40,206 bases of DNA, taken from assembly GCF_001911425.1 (NCBI RefSeq), contig NZ_MPPL01000001.1, positions 5,342,570-5,382,775 of the forward strand, in the 5' to 3' direction. The stretch comes from Mucilaginibacter polytrichastri. Its GTDB lineage: Bacteria > Bacteroidota > Bacteroidia > Sphingobacteriales > Sphingobacteriaceae. Positions 8,006 to 14,822 of the stretch are shown one piece after another (within the stretch, counting starts at the first letter, position 1; each line of letters opens with the position of its first letter). Both the position numbers and the translations under genes were made by a program. The notes below the pieces were generated by a model, which did not search any database, was not told the origin of the DNA, and worked only from the letters and a program-made list of their open reading frames with translations.

Positions 8006-8418
8006 TTAAATTTTTTTCTTGTCAGGAAGTTATTATATGGTACACTTTCACACTTAACCCGATTGCAGCGGATACCAGCCCCGAACCTAACGCCTGTGTG
8101 CGTATGAGTGGGGCTCTTTGTACCGAGAACTGGTAACGTTATTTCCATATCTTCTAATTGATCTACTTTAACTTATGCCCCATACTATCGCTCAATCATA
8201 ATTTATGGGGTCTGATGTATTTACGTTAGTGCTCTGTAGGTCGGGGGGCTTTATACCTCTCGATGGCGCTGGTTTCAATACACCTACATAAGCAACTACT
8301 TACATTGCCGGTAACTTCCTCATATACTTTTCAAACATCCCACCGCATATTTTTACAATCTGCCAACCATAACTACCTAAACCCCTCAGCAGTAATATCA
8401 AATTTCCTAAAAAAGCAC
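8006..8418. other. Gene-free stretch before the rplM promoter
   Basis: About 410 bases with no open frame of convincing length on either strand. It is less A/T-rich than other gaps here and carries three hairpin-forming segments between 8073 and 8288 (listed separately). The remainder to 8418 shows nothing I can name. Confidence 0.6.
8073..8288. ncRNA. Candidate structured RNA: three successive stem-loops
   Basis: Stem 1 is nested: TACCAG (8073-8078) with CTGGTA (8130-8135), inside it GCCCC (8078-8082) with GGGGC (8110-8114), and inside that CGC/GCG (8091-8093, 8100-8102). Stem 2 is CCCCATA (8178-8184) with TATGGGG (8214-8220). Stem 3 is TGTAGGT (8235-8241) with ACCTACA (8282-8288). Each arm is short, so chance cannot be excluded; three in a row in a gene-free, less A/T-rich stretch is suggestive. 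The strand is not known. No known RNA family is recognised. Confidence 0.3.
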
Positions 8419-8449
8419 TTGTAAATTAAACAAATACACGTATCTTTGC
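8419..8449 (+). promoter_or_regulatory. Consensus Bacteroidota promoter of the rplM operon
   Basis: CTTG at 8419-8422 (-33 type, consensus TTTG), exactly 19 bases, then TATCTTTG at 8442-8449 (consensus TAnnTTTG), followed by CA. This is the clearest promoter in the window. Transcription should begin near 8454-8457, giving a leader of about 50 bases. Confidence 0.85.
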
Positions 8450-8453
8450 AGTC

Positions 8454-8467
8454 CCGAAAAATGCGGG
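8454..8467 (+). promoter_or_regulatory. Hairpin at the 5' end of the rplM leader
   Basis: CCCG (8454-8457) pairs with CGGG (8464-8467) around AAAATG. It falls at or within a few bases of the predicted transcript start, a position that would cap the message and protect it, or serve as a minimal regulatory leader. The stem is only 4 bp. Confidence 0.35.
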
Positions 8468-8503
8468 TATAATAAAGTATTTAATTAAATTAATTTAAAG
8501 CAA

Positions 8504-8941
8504 GTGAATACGTTAAGTTACAAAACTGTCTCAGCCAACAAAAAGACCGTTAACAAAGAATGGGTTGTTGTTGACGCTAATGGCGAGATTTTGGGGCGCT
8601 TGTCTTCTAAGATCGCTGCGATCATCAGAGGAAAACACAAGCCAGGGTTCACCCCGAACGTAGACTGCGGAGATAACGTTATTGTTATCAATGCAGACAA
8701 GGTAAAACTGACCGGAAACAAATTCGCCGAAAAGCAATACGTTTCTTACACTGGTTATCCAGGTGGTCAGCGTTTCATTTCTCCTAAGGAGTTAATGGCA
8801 AAACATCCAGATCGTGTAGTTGAAAAAGCTGTACGTGGTATGTTACCTAAAAATCGTTTGGGCCGCGCCTTATTTGGCAATCTGCATGTATATGCAGGTG
8901 CCGAGCATCCTCACGCCGCACAAAACCCAAAAGCCATTTAA
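8504..8941 (+). CDS. rplM: 50S ribosomal protein L13
   Basis: A 145-residue protein with the L13 landmarks 'EWVVVDANGEILGRLSSKIA', 'VDCGDNVIVINADKVKLTG', 'YTGYPGGQR' and 'AVRGMLPKNRLGRALF'. It binds 23S rRNA early in large-subunit assembly. The frame begins with GTG at 8504; starts of Bacteroidota L13 with MNTLSYKTVSA support that GTG. There is no Shine-Dalgarno before it, in contrast to the next two genes. It heads the rplM-rpsI-rpsB-tsf operon behind the promoter at 8419-8449. Confidence 0.97.
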   Translation: MNTLSYKTVSANKKTVNKEWVVVDANGEILGRLSSKIAAIIRGKHKPGFTPNVDCGDNVIVINADKVKLTGNKFAEKQYVSYTGYPGGQRFISPKELMAKHPDRVVEKAVRGMLPKNRLGRALFGNLHVYAGAEHPHAAQNPKAI

Positions 8942-8953
8942 CTTTTAATTTTA

Positions 8954-8960
8954 AAGGAGA
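8954..8960 (+). promoter_or_regulatory. Shine-Dalgarno-like site of rpsI
   Basis: AAGGAGA ends 6 bases before the rpsI ATG at 8967. A good match to the anti-SD is uncommon in this phylum and here occurs only on this gene and rpsB within the operon. Confidence 0.6.
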
Positions 8961-8966
8961 AAAGAA

Positions 8967-9353
8967 ATGCCAACAACTAACACTTCAGGCAGAAGAAAAA
9001 CCGCTGTTGCCCGTATCTATCTAAAAGATGGTAGTGGTGCACTTATCGTTAACGGTAAAGACTACAAAGAATACTTCCCAACATTGCCTTTGCAATACGT
9101 TACTACCCAATCTTTACTGGTATCCGGTTCAGAAGGTAAATTCGATATTGTTGCAAACGTAGCTGGTGGTGGTGTAAAAGGACAGGCAGAAGCCGTTCGT
9201 TTAGCTATTGCAAAAGCTATTGTTGAACTTGATGCTGAAAAGAAACCTGCACTGCGTGCAAAAGGTTTAATGACACGTGATGACCGTATGGTTGAGCGTA
9301 AAAAACCAGGACGCAAGAAAGCTCGTAGGAAATTCCAATTCAGTAAACGTTAA
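8967..9353 (+). CDS. rpsI: 30S ribosomal protein S9
   Basis: 128 residues with the S9 pattern: 'GRRKTAVARIYLKDGSGALIVNG', 'GGGVKGQAEAVRLAIAKAI', and the C-terminal tail ending RKKARRKFQFSKR, whose last Lys/Arg contacts tRNA in the P site. It starts 25 bases after rplM and is the usual partner of L13. The ATG is preceded by AAGGAGA. Length is normal. Confidence 0.97.
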   Translation: MPTTNTSGRRKTAVARIYLKDGSGALIVNGKDYKEYFPTLPLQYVTTQSLLVSGSEGKFDIVANVAGGGVKGQAEAVRLAIAKAIVELDAEKKPALRAKGLMTRDDRMVERKKPGRKKARRKFQFSKR

Positions 9354-9357
9354 TATC

Positions 9358-9363
9358 AGGAGG
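9358..9363 (+). promoter_or_regulatory. Perfect Shine-Dalgarno of rpsB
   Basis: AGGAGG with an 8-base spacer to the ATG at 9372. This is the strongest ribosome binding site I found in the window. Confidence 0.65.
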
Positions 9364-9371
9364 ACACAACA

Positions 9372-10205
9372 ATGGCAAGAACAACATATCAGGATTTACT
9401 TGACGCAGGTGTACACTTTGGTCACCTTACCCGCAAATGGGATCCAAAAATGTCTCAGTACATTTTTATGGAGCGTAATGGTATCCACATTATCGACTTA
9501 AATAAAACCTTAACTAAGGTTGAAGAAGCTGCTGCAGCTATTAAACAAATTGTAAAATCAGGACGTAAAGTTTTATTCGTAGCTACTAAAAAGCAAGCGA
9601 AAGACATCGTTGCCGATTACGCAAAAACAGTAAACATGCCTTTCGTAACCGAACGTTGGTTGGGTGGTATGTTAACCAACTTTGCTACTGTACGTAAGTC
9701 AATCAAAAAGATGTCTAACATCGATAAATTGACTAAAGACGGTACTTACAGCAATCTTTCTAAGAAAGAGCGTTTAATGATCCAACGTGAGCGTATTAAA
9801 TTAGAATCACTTTTAGGTGGTATCTCTGATTTGAACCGTTTACCTGCAGCATTATTCCTTATCGACGTTAAGAAAGAGCATATCGCAGTTTCTGAAGCAT
9901 TAAAGTTAAATATCCCAACCTTTGCTATGGTGGATACTAACTCAGATCCTTCAAACATCGATTTCCCTATCCCGGCTAATGATGACGCTACCAAATCAAT
10001 CTCTTTGATTACCGGTATCATTATCACTGCTATACAAGAAGGTTTGGATGAGCGCAAACGCGAAAAAGAAGACGAAGCTGAAAAAGAAGCTGTAGTTGCA
10101 AAAACTAAAGCTGATGCTCCTGAAACTGCCGGCGGTAACGAAGGTGGTAAAAGAACTCGTAAAGTATCTGCTGAAGCAGAAACTCCTTCTTCTACAGAAG
10201 AGTAA
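9372..10205 (+). CDS. rpsB: 30S ribosomal protein S2
   Basis: 277 residues. 'DLLDAGVHFGHLTRKWDPKM' at the N-terminus and 'ERWLGGMLTNFATVRKSI' near residue 95 are S2 signatures, followed by 'PTFAMVDTNSDPSNIDFPIPANDDATKSI'. S2 is added late to the small subunit. About 45 C-terminal residues after the core form an acidic then basic low-complexity tail (rich in E, K, A, T), longer than in E. coli and usual in Bacteroidota. A perfect SD precedes the ATG. It is separated from tsf by 145 bases containing a strong hairpin. Confidence 0.97.
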   Translation: MARTTYQDLLDAGVHFGHLTRKWDPKMSQYIFMERNGIHIIDLNKTLTKVEEAAAAIKQIVKSGRKVLFVATKKQAKDIVADYAKTVNMPFVTERWLGGMLTNFATVRKSIKKMSNIDKLTKDGTYSNLSKKERLMIQRERIKLESLLGGISDLNRLPAALFLIDVKKEHIAVSEALKLNIPTFAMVDTNSDPSNIDFPIPANDDATKSISLITGIIITAIQEGLDERKREKEDEAEKEAVVAKTKADAPETAGGNEGGKRTRKVSAEAETPSSTEE

Positions 10206-10217
10206 TTTTGAATTGTA

Positions 10218-10258
10218 AATGGTGAGTTGTGAGTAATTATTATTCGCAACTCATCATT
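10218..10258 (+). terminator. 18-bp stem between rpsB and tsf (attenuator or partial terminator)
   Basis: The arm 10218-10235 pairs with 10241-10258 along its whole length (G-U pairs included) around a 5-base loop, and five T residues begin at 10257. A second, weaker GAGTTG/CAACTC pairing lies at about 10301-10340. It would lower tsf transcription relative to rpsB. The wording of the arms also resembles a dispersed 'GAGTTGTGAGT' intergenic repeat. Confidence 0.6.
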
Positions 10259-10350
10259 TTTCATATAAACTTAAAATTAAATCGGGCTAAAGGTTATATA
10301 GAGTTGCTAACTCGCAGCTTATAACCCACAACTCATAACTATAAAAAATT

Positions 10351-11202
10351 ATGTCTACAGTACAAATTTCTGCAGCAGATGTGAACAAACTGCGCCAGCA
10401 AACCGGAGCAGGTATGATGGATTGCAAAAAAGCTTTAACAGAAACCAGTGGCGACTTTGAAGCAGCAATTGATTACTTAAGAAAAAAAGGTGCTAAAGTA
10501 GCAGCAAGCCGTTCAGACCGTGAGTCTAAAGAAGGTGTTGTTATAGCCCGTACTTCTGAAGATGGCAAAAACGGCGTTATTGTTGTTTTGGCTTGCGAAA
10601 CAGATTTCGTTGCTAAAAATGCTGAATTTATCGCTTTCGCTAATGCAGTTGCTAACGTTGCTGTACATAGCTTACCGGCTAACGTTGAAGAACTGGGCCA
10701 GTTAGAAGTTGATACAGAAACCAGCCGTGTTAAAATTGCTGATGCACTTTTAGACATGACCGGTAAAATTGGCGAAAGAATTGTTGTTAGCACTTACGAA
10801 GTGTTAAGCGGCGAGAAAGTTGTTCCTTACATCCACGGTAATTTCCGTTTAGGTGTATTGGTTGCTTTAAACGCTAACCCTGCCGGTGTTGACGAAGCTG
10901 GAAAAGATGTTGCAATGCAAATTGCAGCGATGAACCCGGTTGCTGTTGATAAAGACGGTGTTGATGCCTCTACCATCGAGCGCGAGCTTGAAATTGCTAA
11001 AGAGCAGATTCGTGCCGAAGGTAAACCAGAAGAAATGGTTGAAAAAATTTCAGCAGGTAAACTAAACAAATTCTACAAAGACAATACTTTGTTAAACCAG
11101 GAGTTTGTTAAAGACCCTTCTAAAAATATTGCTCAATTCCTTAACGGTGTTGAGAAAGGCCTAACCGTTACCGCATTTAAGCGGGTTGTTTTAGGAGCCT
11201 AA
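10351..11202 (+). CDS. tsf: Translation elongation factor Ts
   Basis: 283 residues. It recycles EF-Tu by releasing GDP. The N-terminal UBA-like part holds 'LRQQTGAGMMDCKKAL' (the TGAGxMDCKKAL signature), then 'VVLACETDFVAKN' (EF-Ts signature 2) near residue 80, and the dimerisation core follows to the C-terminus. The length fits. It is the last gene of the operon, closed by a strong terminator. There is no SD; the ATG is preceded by an A-rich stretch typical of the phylum. Confidence 0.97.
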   Translation: MSTVQISAADVNKLRQQTGAGMMDCKKALTETSGDFEAAIDYLRKKGAKVAASRSDRESKEGVVIARTSEDGKNGVIVVLACETDFVAKNAEFIAFANAVANVAVHSLPANVEELGQLEVDTETSRVKIADALLDMTGKIGERIVVSTYEVLSGEKVVPYIHGNFRLGVLVALNANPAGVDEAGKDVAMQIAAMNPVAVDKDGVDASTIERELEIAKEQIRAEGKPEEMVEKISAGKLNKFYKDNTLLNQEFVKDPSKNIAQFLNGVEKGLTVTAFKRVVLGA

Positions 11203-11208
11203 ATTATT

Positions 11209-11243
11209 AATCCCCTCGTTTTTTAAACGAGGGGATTTTTTTT
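11209..11243 (+). terminator. Strong intrinsic terminator of the rplM-tsf operon
   Basis: AATCCCCTCGTTT (11209-11221) pairs perfectly with AAACGAGGGGATT (11225-11237) with a 3-base loop, then 7-8 T residues. Confidence 0.93.
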
Positions 11244-11271
11244 GTCCTTACATTTGGTTGGTAGCCAGGCC

Positions 11272-11375
11272 CGTCATCCCGAACTTGTTTCGGCATCTCA
11301 TACGGTAAGTCTACAGATTGATTGGTAAGCGGTTTACCCACCACATGGGGATGCCGAAACAAGTTCGGCATGACG
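11272..11375. repeat. Long intergenic palindrome, 'GTCATNCCGAACTTG' family
   Basis: The arms 11272-11297 and 11350-11375 are inverted copies over 26 bases with one mismatch, with about 50 bases between them. It lies between tsf and nagA, 25 bases before the nagA ATG. The wording (CCGAACTTGTTTCGGCATC) is a dispersed bacterial palindrome type and differs from the GAAGAATC family at 7081 and 13346. Confidence 0.8.
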
Positions 11376-11400
11376 TGTGAGTAGTTGAAAAGAATTACCT

Positions 11401-12516
11401 ATGATAACAGCATTTCATCATCTGCAACTAATTGACAATGGTATCATTACCAGTGGCAAGGCTATTTTAGTTGAGGACAAAAAAATAAAAGCTGTAATTG
11501 TTGAAAGCGAAATTCCTGCTGAATCCCAAAAAATTGATCTTCATCATAATTATGTTGCCCCTGGCCTGCTCGATCTGCAAATTTATGGCAGTGGCGGCAA
11601 GCTGTTTGCAGGCAAGCCCGAAGTTGCTGCCTTAAAGCAACTGGAGGATGATTTGCTTAAGCAAGGCACTGTTGGCTTTTTTGCCACCATTGGTACCAAT
11701 ACCGATGCCATTGTAGAGCAGGGAATTGAATCGGCAAAAGCATATCGCAAAACCTGTATCGGTAATTTCCTGGGCTTGCATTTGGAAGGGCCATTTCTTA
11801 ACCCGGTACGTAAAGGGGCTCACCCGGCAGACCTCATTCAAAAGGCAACTTTAGAAAAGGTAAAACGTTGGGTCGAATCTGCCGAAGGTGAAATAAAAAT
11901 GATAACCATTGCGCCCGAATTGCAGGATCAGGAGGTGATAGATTACCTGCACCAGCAAGGTATAATTATATCATCGGGCCATAGCAATGCAACCTATGCC
12001 GAAGGGAAAACTTTTTTAAACAAACCAATACCTGCAGTTACGCATTTGTACAATGCCATGCCGCAAATGCACCACCGCGAGCCGGGGTATATACCGGCTA
12101 TTTTTGAAGAAAAGCCATACACCAGCATCGTTGCAGATGGTATACATGTTGATTTTGCCATGATCCGTTTAGCTAAACGCGAACTGGGCGACAAACTATA
12201 CCTCATTACCGATGCAGTAACCGCTGCATCAGAGGGTGCCTATCAGCATCAGATGGTAAATGGTAAGTATGTAATGCCCGATGGCACGCTGTCTGGCTCG
12301 AGCCTTACCATGCTTAAAGCCGTACAAAACTGTGTAGAGCAGGTAGGCATACCATTGGCAGAAGCCATTAATATGGCCAGCTTATACCCGGCACAACTGG
12401 CCGGACTAAACAAAGGCCGCATCACAACAGGATACGATGCGGATTTAGTAATTTTTAGTGATACTTTTGAAGTAAAGGCAACTTGCATGGCCGGCACTAC
12501 GTATCAGATTTCCTGA
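11401..12516 (+). CDS. nagA: N-acetylglucosamine-6-phosphate deacetylase
   Basis: 371 residues of the amidohydrolase (TIM-barrel) superfamily. It removes acetate from GlcNAc-6-phosphate, feeding amino sugars from peptidoglycan or chitin to glucosamine-6-P. Metal and catalytic positions are visible: E129 in 'HLEGPF', H194 in 'SGHSNAT', H215 in 'THLYNAM' and the catalytic D271 in 'LITDAVTA'. The residue pattern 'GLLDLQIYGSGG' replaces the usual 'DxHxHG' first motif, as in one-metal NagA enzymes. The length is normal. It starts just past the palindrome and runs 32 bases before pyrH. Confidence 0.93.
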   Translation: MITAFHHLQLIDNGIITSGKAILVEDKKIKAVIVESEIPAESQKIDLHHNYVAPGLLDLQIYGSGGKLFAGKPEVAALKQLEDDLLKQGTVGFFATIGTNTDAIVEQGIESAKAYRKTCIGNFLGLHLEGPFLNPVRKGAHPADLIQKATLEKVKRWVESAEGEIKMITIAPELQDQEVIDYLHQQGIIISSGHSNATYAEGKTFLNKPIPAVTHLYNAMPQMHHREPGYIPAIFEEKPYTSIVADGIHVDFAMIRLAKRELGDKLYLITDAVTAASEGAYQHQMVNGKYVMPDGTLSGSSLTMLKAVQNCVEQVGIPLAEAINMASLYPAQLAGLNKGRITTGYDADLVIFSDTFEVKATCMAGTTYQIS

Positions 12517-12548
12517 AGACCTAATAGAAACTAACTAAACTACTTTAT

Positions 12549-13253
12549 ATGAAATACAAACGGATATTATTAAAGCTTAGCGGCGAATCATTGATGGGTG
12601 AAAGGCAATACGGTATTGATAACAACCGTGTGCTACAATACGCCCATGACATTAAAACAGTGTTTGATGCAGGCATAGAAATAGCCGTTGTTGTTGGTGG
12701 CGGAAATATTTTCCGTGGGTTGAGTGCCGAAAAATCGGGCATGGAACGCGCACAGGCCGATTATATGGGCATGCTGGCCACCGTAATTAACTGTATGGCT
12801 TTGCAAAGTGCATTAGAAGGTATTGGTGTAGAAACACGCTTACAATCGGCCATTAAAATGGAGCAGATTTGCGAGCCCTACATCCGTCGCCGTGCCATGA
12901 CGCATTTGGAAACAGGCCGCATTGTTATTTTTGGCGCAGGTACCGGTAACCCTTACTTTACTACAGATACAGCCGCATCATTGCGAGCTATTGAAATAAA
13001 AGCCGACGTGGTATTGAAAGGTACCCGTGTTGATGGTATTTACACTGCTGACCCGGAGAAAGACCCAACCGCTACCCGTTACGACGAGATTAGCTTTGCA
13101 GAAGTATATGCCAAAGGCCTAAACGTAATGGATATGACCGCCATTACTCTTTGCCAGGAAAATAAACTACCGATCATTGTTTTCGATATGAACAAAGCCG
13201 GAAACTTCGAGCGTATTGCCAACGGCGAAGCCATTGGTACGTTAGTGCGTTAA
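12549..13253 (+). CDS. pyrH: UMP kinase
   Basis: 234 residues of the amino acid kinase fold. It makes UDP from UMP and ATP as a cytosolic hexamer. 'RILLKLSGESLMG' is the N-terminal phosphate-binding strand, 'IAVVVGGGNIFRG' the glycine loop, 'MGMLATVINCMALQSALE' the UMP region, and 'GTGNPYFTTDTAASLRA' and 'LKGTRVDGIYTADPEKDP' are family signatures. Length is typical. In many genomes pyrH and frr sit together with tsf; here a lipocalin and repeats separate pyrH and frr. Confidence 0.97.
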   Translation: MKYKRILLKLSGESLMGERQYGIDNNRVLQYAHDIKTVFDAGIEIAVVVGGGNIFRGLSAEKSGMERAQADYMGMLATVINCMALQSALEGIGVETRLQSAIKMEQICEPYIRRRAMTHLETGRIVIFGAGTGNPYFTTDTAASLRAIEIKADVVLKGTRVDGIYTADPEKDPTATRYDEISFAEVYAKGLNVMDMTAITLCQENKLPIIVFDMNKAGNFERIANGEAIGTLVR

Positions 13254-13258
13254 TTGTT

Positions 13259-13291
13259 AGAAGCAAGAGACAAGAACCAAGATACAAGACA
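13259..13291. repeat. Short purine-rich 'CAAGA' direct repeats
   Basis: Right after pyrH the sequence carries several CAAGA/CCAAGA words (AAGCAAGAGACAAGAACC and similar) over 33 bases. This resembles dispersed low-complexity spacers common in this group. Function unknown. Confidence 0.45.
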
Positions 13292-13300
13292 ATAACCGTA

Positions 13301-13331
13301 GCGACACAATATTTTGTGTCGCTTTTTTTTT
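13301..13331 (+). terminator. Intrinsic terminator of pyrH
   Basis: GCGACACAA (13301-13309) pairs perfectly with TTGTGTCGC (13314-13322) around TATT, followed by 9 T residues. Confidence 0.93.
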
Positions 13332-13345
13332 GCGTTAAAATTAGG

Positions 13346-13429
13346 TTTGTCATCCAGAGCGCAATGAAGGATCTTCTTCACCAAGCCTTGCACCTGCAGA
13401 AGATTCTTCATTGCGTCCTGAATGACAAA
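13346..13429. repeat. Intergenic palindrome, 'GAAGATTCTTC' family
   Basis: The arms 13346-13377 and 13398-13429 are inverted copies over 32 bases with a few mismatches and a 20-base loop. They share TTTGTCATNCAG and GCAATGAAG words with the copies at 7081-7241. Both arms end in TTTGTCAT, a typical unit boundary. Confidence 0.8.
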
Positions 13430-13542
13430 AGAAGTCTACAACCTTACGCTATTACAATGTAAAATCCACTCCCTTAGCAATTTCGTTTTTATAGTAACGA
13501 CACCTACACTTGTTTATAAAAAACATCTTTCGACATCTATCT

Positions 13543-14052
13543 ATGAAAACATTATGCATATTAACCTTCATGCTACTGTCGGCATTTACAACTGCTGTTA
13601 ATAAACCTGTAGAAAAGGTAGACCTTGACCGCTATGCCGGCAAGTGGTATTCATTATATTCTATCCCTACATTTTTTGATAAAGGCAGCCGCGAAACTAC
13701 CACCAGCTATAACTGGGATCAAAAGGGTTATTATGATGTGTTAACCACTTATAAAAAAGGCGATGATGATGAAGAGGTACATACCTATAAATCGAAGCTG
13801 TTCCAGGTAGACAATACCAATAATTCGCAAATGAAGGCACAGTTTATCTGGCCCTACAAAGTAGATTATTGGATTATTGAACTGGCTGACGATTACTCAT
13901 ATGTGGTAGTTGGCCACCCCGATCATAAGTTTCTGTTCATCATGAGCCGTAAGCCGTCAATGGATAAAAAACTTTACGAAGAAATAATTTCCCGTTGTAA
14001 GGCTAAAGGGTATGCCGTAGAAAAACTGACATCACAGCATCAAAATGGTTAA
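13543..14052 (+). CDS. Lipocalin family protein (Blc-like)
   Basis: About 169 residues from the ATG at 13543, which opens a signal-like MKTLCILTFMLLSAFTTAV; an upstream TTG at 13510 keeps the frame open but would spoil the signal, so I reject it. 'DRYAGKWYSLYSIPTFFDKG' holds the lipocalin G-x-W motif, and 'YVVVGHPDHKFLFIMSRKP' is the third Blc-type motif. It should be a secreted or periplasmic beta-barrel binding fatty acids or lysophospholipids in envelope repair. There is no lipobox. It stands alone between the palindrome and frr. Confidence 0.88.
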   Translation: MKTLCILTFMLLSAFTTAVNKPVEKVDLDRYAGKWYSLYSIPTFFDKGSRETTTSYNWDQKGYYDVLTTYKKGDDDEEVHTYKSKLFQVDNTNNSQMKAQFIWPYKVDYWIIELADDYSYVVVGHPDHKFLFIMSRKPSMDKKLYEEIISRCKAKGYAVEKLTSQHQNG

Positions 14053-14156
14053 GTTTTATTACCATATGGCCAATAAGTACCTGCTCTACCAGGAGTCTTT
14101 GCTCAGTTTTTTACAACTGTAAAACATAATGGACTAACATAAATGATAGTTTTTAC

Positions 14157-14164
14157 TATTTTTG
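14157..14164 (+). promoter_or_regulatory. -7 box (TATTTTTG) for frr
   Basis: TATTTTTG followed by GCA, 16 bases before the frr ATG, matches TAnnTTTG. No TTTG-like -33 partner is seen at the right distance, so it is a moderate match. Confidence 0.5.
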
Positions 14165-14180
14165 GCAAAAATTATTCGGA

Positions 14181-14744
14181 ATGAGCGAACTCGTTAAAAC
14201 CCAGTTGAATGATGCAAAGGCTTCAATGGATAAAGCCATTGACCATACAGATTACGAATTAGGCAAAATACGTGCAGGTAAAGCAAGCCCTGCCATGCTT
14301 GATGGCATTATGGTTGATTACTACGGTACCCCAACTCCATTAGCCCAGATAGGTAATGTAAACACACCCGATGCGCGTACCATTGTTGTACAGCCCTGGG
14401 AAAAATCGTTGCTTAACGCCATAGAAAAAGCAATTAAAGAGGCTGATCTGGGTATCAATCCTCAAAATGATGGTGTGATCATCCGCCTTAACGTACCCCC
14501 ACTAACCGAAGAGCGCCGCAGGGATTTAGCTAAAAAAGCAAAAGCTGAAGCAGAAAGCGGTAAAGTTGCTGTGCGTAACATCCGCAAGGATATTAACGAG
14601 AAGATAAGAAAACTAAAAGTTGATGGCGTATCTGAAGATGAAATGAAAACAGGCGAAGCAGAGGTACAGAAACTAACTGATGCTTATATCATTAAGGTTG
14701 ATAAACTATACGAGGCCAAAGAAAAAGATATCATGACGGTTTAA
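14181..14744 (+). CDS. frr: Ribosome recycling factor
   Basis: 187 residues, normal length. It splits post-termination ribosomes with EF-G. 'IRAGKASPAMLDGIMVDYYGTP' is the first signature, 'PLAQIGNVNTPDARTIVVQPWEKSLLNAIEKAI' follows, and 'PPLTEERRRDLAKKAK' plus 'VRNIRKDINEKIRKL' form the long helical arm. It is transcribed alone, with its own promoter-like box and terminator. Confidence 0.97.
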   Translation: MSELVKTQLNDAKASMDKAIDHTDYELGKIRAGKASPAMLDGIMVDYYGTPTPLAQIGNVNTPDARTIVVQPWEKSLLNAIEKAIKEADLGINPQNDGVIIRLNVPPLTEERRRDLAKKAKAEAESGKVAVRNIRKDINEKIRKLKVDGVSEDEMKTGEAEVQKLTDAYIIKVDKLYEAKEKDIMTV

Positions 14745-14769
14745 GCAATAATAAACCTAATGTCAAATT

Positions 14770-14807
14770 AAAGGGAATGAGCGTATTACGCCATTCCCTT
14801 TTTTTAT
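14770..14807 (+). terminator. Intrinsic terminator of frr
   Basis: AAAGGGAATG (14770-14779) pairs with CATTCCCTTT (14792-14801), with an inner GCG/CGC, then seven or more T residues. The next gene starts 16 bases further on. Confidence 0.9.
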
Positions 14808-14822
14808 TTTTGCTGTTACAAT

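Noticed and set aside
8006..8418. tRNA, tmRNA or 6S RNA in the gap
   Set aside because: No cloverleaf arms, no CCA end, no tag-peptide frame; only short stems are seen, so a named RNA cannot be supported.
9746..10264. Antisense open frame opposite rpsB
   Set aside because: Ser/Thr-rich low-complexity product, no start signal, complete overlap with a ribosomal protein gene.
13510..13542. Longer lipocalin start (TTG)
   Set aside because: It would place 11 residues before the signal peptide; the ATG at 13543 is a better start.
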